From Nitrosomonas sp. (lineage in GTDB: Bacteria; Pseudomonadota; Gammaproteobacteria; Burkholderiales; Nitrosomonadaceae), in contig DOOY01000271.1 in NCBI GenBank assembly GCA_003514765.1, forward strand, positions 1 to 9,561: a stretch of DNA of 9,561 nt, given 5' to 3'. A program made the position numbers and the translations under genes. Under the pieces are notes generated by a model. It was not told where the DNA came from. It worked only from the letters and a program-made list of their open reading frames with translations, and did not search any database. Shown here piece by piece: positions 7,018 to 9,561 of the stretch; the first letter of the stretch is position 1, and every line of letters starts with the position of its first letter.

Positions 7018-7088
7018 TTGGTAACCCCGCTATCTATTGCTAGACCGGAAGCTTTGCGTCCTCACCTCGCGATGAGTATGCCTTTGTC
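7018..7088 (-). ncRNA. Class I cyclic-di-GMP riboswitch aptamer (GEMM-I)
   Basis: The minus strand carries the GEMM-I pattern in the right order. It begins with A-A-A-G-G-C-A and is followed by a helix CUCAUC/GGUGAG capped by a GCGA (GNRA) tetraloop. Next come the near-invariant GGACGCAAAGC junction and C-C-G-G with a second helix UCUA-GCAA-UAGA. It closes with UAGCGGGGUUACC (3' end near 7020). In known class I aptamers the GNRA loop docks into the second helix and c-di-GMP stacks in the three-way junction. The position matching Vc2 G20 reads G by my alignment, favouring cyclic-di-GMP over the cGAMP-sensing variants. It begins a few nucleotides past the expected start of a FliA-type promoter, so it is a 5' leader element. 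The first downstream ORF is 24 codons (6909); the first long gene is the G8 protein (6462). No strong intrinsic terminator follows immediately, so translational control or a distant platform is possible. Confidence 0.92.
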
Positions 7089-7096
7089 TTTTTGTT

Positions 7097-7123
7097 TTAT
7101 CGTAATTTCTTGCATAATCTTTA
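7097..7123 (-). promoter_or_regulatory. Sigma-28 (FliA)-type flagellar promoter driving the riboswitch
   Basis: On the minus strand TAAAGATT (7116-7123) is followed after exactly 11 bases by TACGATAA (7097-7104). The FliA consensus is TAAAGTTT-N11-GCCGATAA, so the match is 7 of 8 and 6 of 8 with the correct spacing. Transcription would start near 7090, only a few bases before the conserved aptamer core, and this independent agreement strengthens both calls. It implies expression with late flagellar genes. Confidence 0.7.
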
Positions 7124-7300
7124 GGTTCTGCTGACATTCTACCGAAGCCAATTCAACTCCCAGTAATAATACTGACATTCTTAAAGCCCGCTGCAAAAAA
7201 CTTCTCTTTCACCAAGTAACACGTTACACTCGCACTAAAAACCATAACAATTGAGCGGAGAATCGTCATCGACATGTTGCGTAAAATGGTTTTGTGCTAG

Positions 7301-7305
7301 AGGAG
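7301..7305 (+). promoter_or_regulatory. Shine-Dalgarno of the lipoprotein gene
   Basis: AGGAG, within agaggagag, lies 7 nt before the ATG at 7313 and fixes the lipoprotein start. A second ATG four bases later is out of frame. Confidence 0.75.
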
Positions 7306-7312
7306 AGCTTGA

Positions 7313-8581
7313 ATGAATGGGTATCGTCTTATCTTGTTTGGAACTGTCATTCTGATGATGTTAACCGGTTGCATGACTAGCCGAAAAGATAGAGACCAAA
7401 TGGCAACATCCGCTTCGCAAGGCGCCTTCCCGTCGGATCCGGTATTTTTCAAGGCCGACCGAAAAATCAGTTTTGAGGATGAAGGCAGATTTATCATGTT
7501 GGAAGGCAGTCAATGCACAGAACAGGCGCGCGGGCCTGAATCCGCAACCATGTTAATCACATTGAACATGCCCGCTTATGTCAACCGCGGCACTGTAGTG
7601 TTAAATGGATGGGATTTGCGCTATTTACACAAAGACCATGAAGTGCGCTCGATGCGTGCCGACATTACACACAGCAAACTGGTTACCGGCGGTGACAGTC
7701 CTCCCATGCTTGTTTTTGAAGTGGCAGGCGAGCTCAGCGATCAAAATTGGGATGATGCCTATGAATTCTGTGTTTACTACACGGGTTTTGGTTTTAACTC
7801 AGCCTGGATTGACGCACGCATAGAAGGCGATTATAGCGGCATAAACACCTGGGCTTTGCAGATCGATTCTGAAGGGCCTATTGCCGCACTGGAAAGCGTA
7901 TGGAGTGATGGCACGCTCAAAGGCAGCGATTCAATCGCCGTTATCCCTCGCGGATTTAGCTTTCAGTATGACAACAAATTTGAATGTGAACTGCGCTTCC
8001 CTCCCTGCCGATGGGAAGATCCGGCTGATCACCATTTGCGCCAGGTCGCATACAGCCTTTTTCAAACAGGTGCGTCCCCCAATCCTGACGGTAATCCACA
8101 CTGGGTTACGCAAACCATTTTCAAGGATAATGGTACGCGAACGCACTGGATCAAAGCGCGTGCAGCGCTTATCGGCGGCAACAGTGTCAAACTGCGCGCC
8201 AATTTCTTGCCATTGAACCCGCGATCAGGTAAAACAAACATTTGCCGCAATGGCGTCGATGGCGTTGTGCGCACTGAAACATTCCGTATTTATGATCTGC
8301 CTTTTGATTACGCTGTACCCATGCTGACAGGCTGGGATCTGAACTATGAATGTGATGACCAACATATTCAACGCGCCGCTATTTGGATACACGACATTCG
8401 TTTTGACCCTGATTCAAACGGATTGGAATACAAACTTTCATCCATTCTGCGCGACAAAAACGGATCTCCCGGCTTCAATACTGCCCACCGGGTCAGCGTA
8501 CTGGGGCTTAATCGTTCATCAATACCGCCCGTGGTTGAACGATCAGTTCCCGATATCCAAATAAGGCTTCGGAATCAGTAG
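7313..8581 (+). CDS. Lipoprotein of unknown function with three internal repeats
   Basis: The first 20 residues are a lipoprotein signal: short N-region, hydrophobic core and lipobox L-T-G-C with the lipidated Cys at 20. Met follows the Cys, not Asp, so by the enterobacterial sorting rule the outer membrane is likely. I do not recognise the 422-residue protein. It has internal similarity: L-N-G-W-D-L-R-Y...D-H-E-V at 97-111 and L-T-G-W-D-L-N-Y...D-Q-H-I at 338-352, with a weaker related unit at about 224-285 (D-H-H-L-R-Q-V). Each unit has a charged His-containing turn followed by beta-rich, Trp- and Asn/Asp-rich sequence. Six cysteines (68, 153, 225, 232, 311, 347) lie outside the signal and could form disulfides. 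The gene is transcribed away from the riboswitch transcript and shares its upstream region. It appears single, followed by a long spacer. A surface carbohydrate-binding or structural role is only a guess. Confidence 0.85.
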   Translation: MNGYRLILFGTVILMMLTGCMTSRKDRDQMATSASQGAFPSDPVFFKADRKISFEDEGRFIMLEGSQCTEQARGPESATMLITLNMPAYVNRGTVVLNGWDLRYLHKDHEVRSMRADITHSKLVTGGDSPPMLVFEVAGELSDQNWDDAYEFCVYYTGFGFNSAWIDARIEGDYSGINTWALQIDSEGPIAALESVWSDGTLKGSDSIAVIPRGFSFQYDNKFECELRFPPCRWEDPADHHLRQVAYSLFQTGASPNPDGNPHWVTQTIFKDNGTRTHWIKARAALIGGNSVKLRANFLPLNPRSGKTNICRNGVDGVVRTETFRIYDLPFDYAVPMLTGWDLNYECDDQHIQRAAIWIHDIRFDPDSNGLEYKLSSILRDKNGSPGFNTAHRVSVLGLNRSSIPPVVERSVPDIQIRLRNQ

Positions 8582-9245
8582 CAGCTTTTTAGTGCAGCGT
8601 CTCTCAAATGGATAAGCATTAAACTACGGCCCGTGATTGATCCATGGATTCACATGCATGTTCAATTGCACGCAAAATTTCTTCCTTCTAAATGTTCCAA
8701 ACGTAATTGTTTAGCCTGAATATTGCTGCGCCAGGTTGACTGGATTCGACGATCTGTATCAAAAATTACAAGCAGACAATCATGAGCAGATAAGCCACAG
8801 CTTCTCTACGGTCAGCTTCATTGCGGCGTGGTAAGAATGGAAAATCAAATAACAACACCGGCTTTATTTACAAACCTACCAACAGAAACGCTTCTTTCAC
8901 GTCGCGGCCAGACGAGTACCCGGATAGCGCTTCCATGTTTTTTCTGCTGATTTCTGCCAGATGAAACAACCACACGAAGGCAAATCACATCTTCTTTATA
9001 GAAAGATGATTGTTTAACAATAAGTTACATACGGGTCTTCTGAGAAACTCATTGCATCGGTGTAAATTTTAAGACAAATTGACGCTCCCGGTATAAAACC
9101 AACTTTGGTCAGCAAAAAATCTCCCTTTTTTGTCTCATGCAATACTTGGGTTAGAAATCTAATTTCCCGATGAATGTGATAACAATTTCCTGAAGCGTTA
9201 TAATAGCGGCCGGAATTTGAATAATTTGATCAACAATACAACAAT
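8582..9245. other. Gene-free spacer, possibly with decayed coding sequence
   Basis: No convincing ORF, RNA gene or mobile element is seen in this 664-bp stretch. A minus-strand frame (8619-8984) reads in protein-like segments broken by stops at 8868, 8766 and 8688, and a second minus frame (about 8848-9020) stays open without a start codon. These could be traces of a decayed gene, but runs this short also occur by chance. A small hairpin (catctt...aagatg) lies near 8988-9008. A plausible -10 box precedes the next gene. Confidence 0.4.
9199..9204 (+). promoter_or_regulatory. Candidate -10 box for ovoA
   Basis: A perfect TATAAT lies 41 bp before the ovoA start codon, giving an expected start of transcription about 30 nt upstream of the ATG. 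No good -35 box is seen at the normal spacing, so this may be a weak or activator-dependent promoter. Confidence 0.35.
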
Positions 9246-9561
9246 ATGCGAAAACAACTGATTCAGAGAACTCCTTTTCTCGACGGTGAAGACGTCAACG
9301 CGAAACGAGCAGAAATTCGCAACTATTTTCATGGCACACTGGATTGTTATGAACAGCTTTTCAAAACGCTGCGCAATGATGATGCCTATTACAAAAAACC
9401 GATTTCACTGCGTCATCCTCTGATTTTTTACTACGGTCACACGGCGACTTTTTTTGTCAACAAACTGGTACTGGCAGGACTGATCACCGAACGTATCAAT
9501 CCAAAATTTGAATCCATGTTTGCCGTCGGTGTGGATGAAATGAGCTGGGACGATCTGGATA
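9246..9561 (+). CDS. ovoA: 5-histidylcysteine sulfoxide synthase (ovothiol biosynthesis), 5' part
   Basis: The first 105 codons of an ovoA gene run off the window edge. OvoA is a non-haem iron enzyme that uses oxygen to couple cysteine to C5 of histidine, the first step to ovothiol, a cytoplasmic thiol antioxidant. The full protein usually has a DinB-like N-terminal domain, an FGE-sulfatase-like domain and often a methyltransferase domain; only the first is partly visible. The evidence is the conserved string S-L-R-H-P-L-I-F-Y-Y-G-H-T-A (residues 54-67), followed by F-F-V-N-K-L, R-I-N-P-K-F-E-S and A-V-G-V-D-E-M-S-W-D-D-L. These match the family's N-terminal iron-ligand region and its signature. 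The ATG is chosen because the frame is closed by a TAA at 9222 and no other ATG lies between. There is no obvious Shine-Dalgarno. Confidence 0.9.
   Translation, partial: MRKQLIQRTPFLDGEDVNAKRAEIRNYFHGTLDCYEQLFKTLRNDDAYYKKPISLRHPLIFYYGHTATFFVNKLVLAGLITERINPKFESMFAVGVDEMSWDDLD

Noticed and set aside
7131..7181. Two copies of ctgacattct, 41 bp apart, upstream of the lipoprotein gene.
   Set aside because: A ten-base repeat without symmetry or helical phasing to a clear promoter is not enough to call an operator.
8640..8649. The palindrome atccatggat in the spacer after the lipoprotein gene.
   Set aside because: It is a ten-base palindrome with no repeat elsewhere and no nearby promoter, so it is compatible with chance.
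1..9561. CRISPR arrays, tRNA or rRNA genes, toxin-antitoxin or other defence modules.
   Set aside because: No regularly spaced repeats, cloverleaf-forming sequences or recognisable defence proteins were seen on either strand.

Overview
The window looks like chromosomal DNA of a motile Gram-negative bacterium, probably a beta- or gammaproteobacterium. The evidence is a proteobacterial-type flagellin, a ZapE/AFG1-type division ATPase, Sec and lipoprotein export signals, a sigma-28 (FliA) promoter, a GEMM-I riboswitch and the start of an ovothiol synthase gene. A Nitrosomonas-like origin is possible, but that is only an impression from protein style. Base composition is moderately AT-rich; intergenic DNA is more AT-rich than the genes.

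Layout. 1-523 holds the 3' part of an IS30-family transposase that is damaged and probably dead. 588-2309 (minus) encodes a flagellin with a zinc metallopeptidase inserted between its conserved ends, i.e. a flagellinolysin. 2462-3688 (plus, divergent) encodes a ZapE-like ATPase. 3689-3966 has no gene but carries several inverted repeats. 3967-6462 (minus) encodes a secreted 831-residue G8-domain/parallel beta-helix protein related to CEMIP/TMEM2. 6463-7312 has no long ORF, but its minus strand carries a FliA-type promoter (7097-7123), a class I cyclic-di-GMP riboswitch (7018-7088), two small tandem hairpins, and a 24-codon ORF whose Shine-Dalgarno can be masked by a hairpin. 7313-8581 (plus) encodes a lipoprotein of unknown function with internal repeats. 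8582-9245 holds no supportable gene. 9246-9561 is the 5' end of ovoA.

How it may fit together. The promoter, riboswitch and leader point toward the G8 gene, which begins about 555 nt beyond the aptamer. If the transcript reads through, a secreted polysaccharide-acting or surface protein would depend on both flagellar gene status (FliA) and cyclic-di-GMP. About 1.7 kb beyond that gene lies a flagellin carrying its own protease. I infer a locus for motility-linked extracellular enzymes. The riboswitch, the FliA-like box and the flagellin/protease fusion are read directly from the sequence; the joint regulation is inference.
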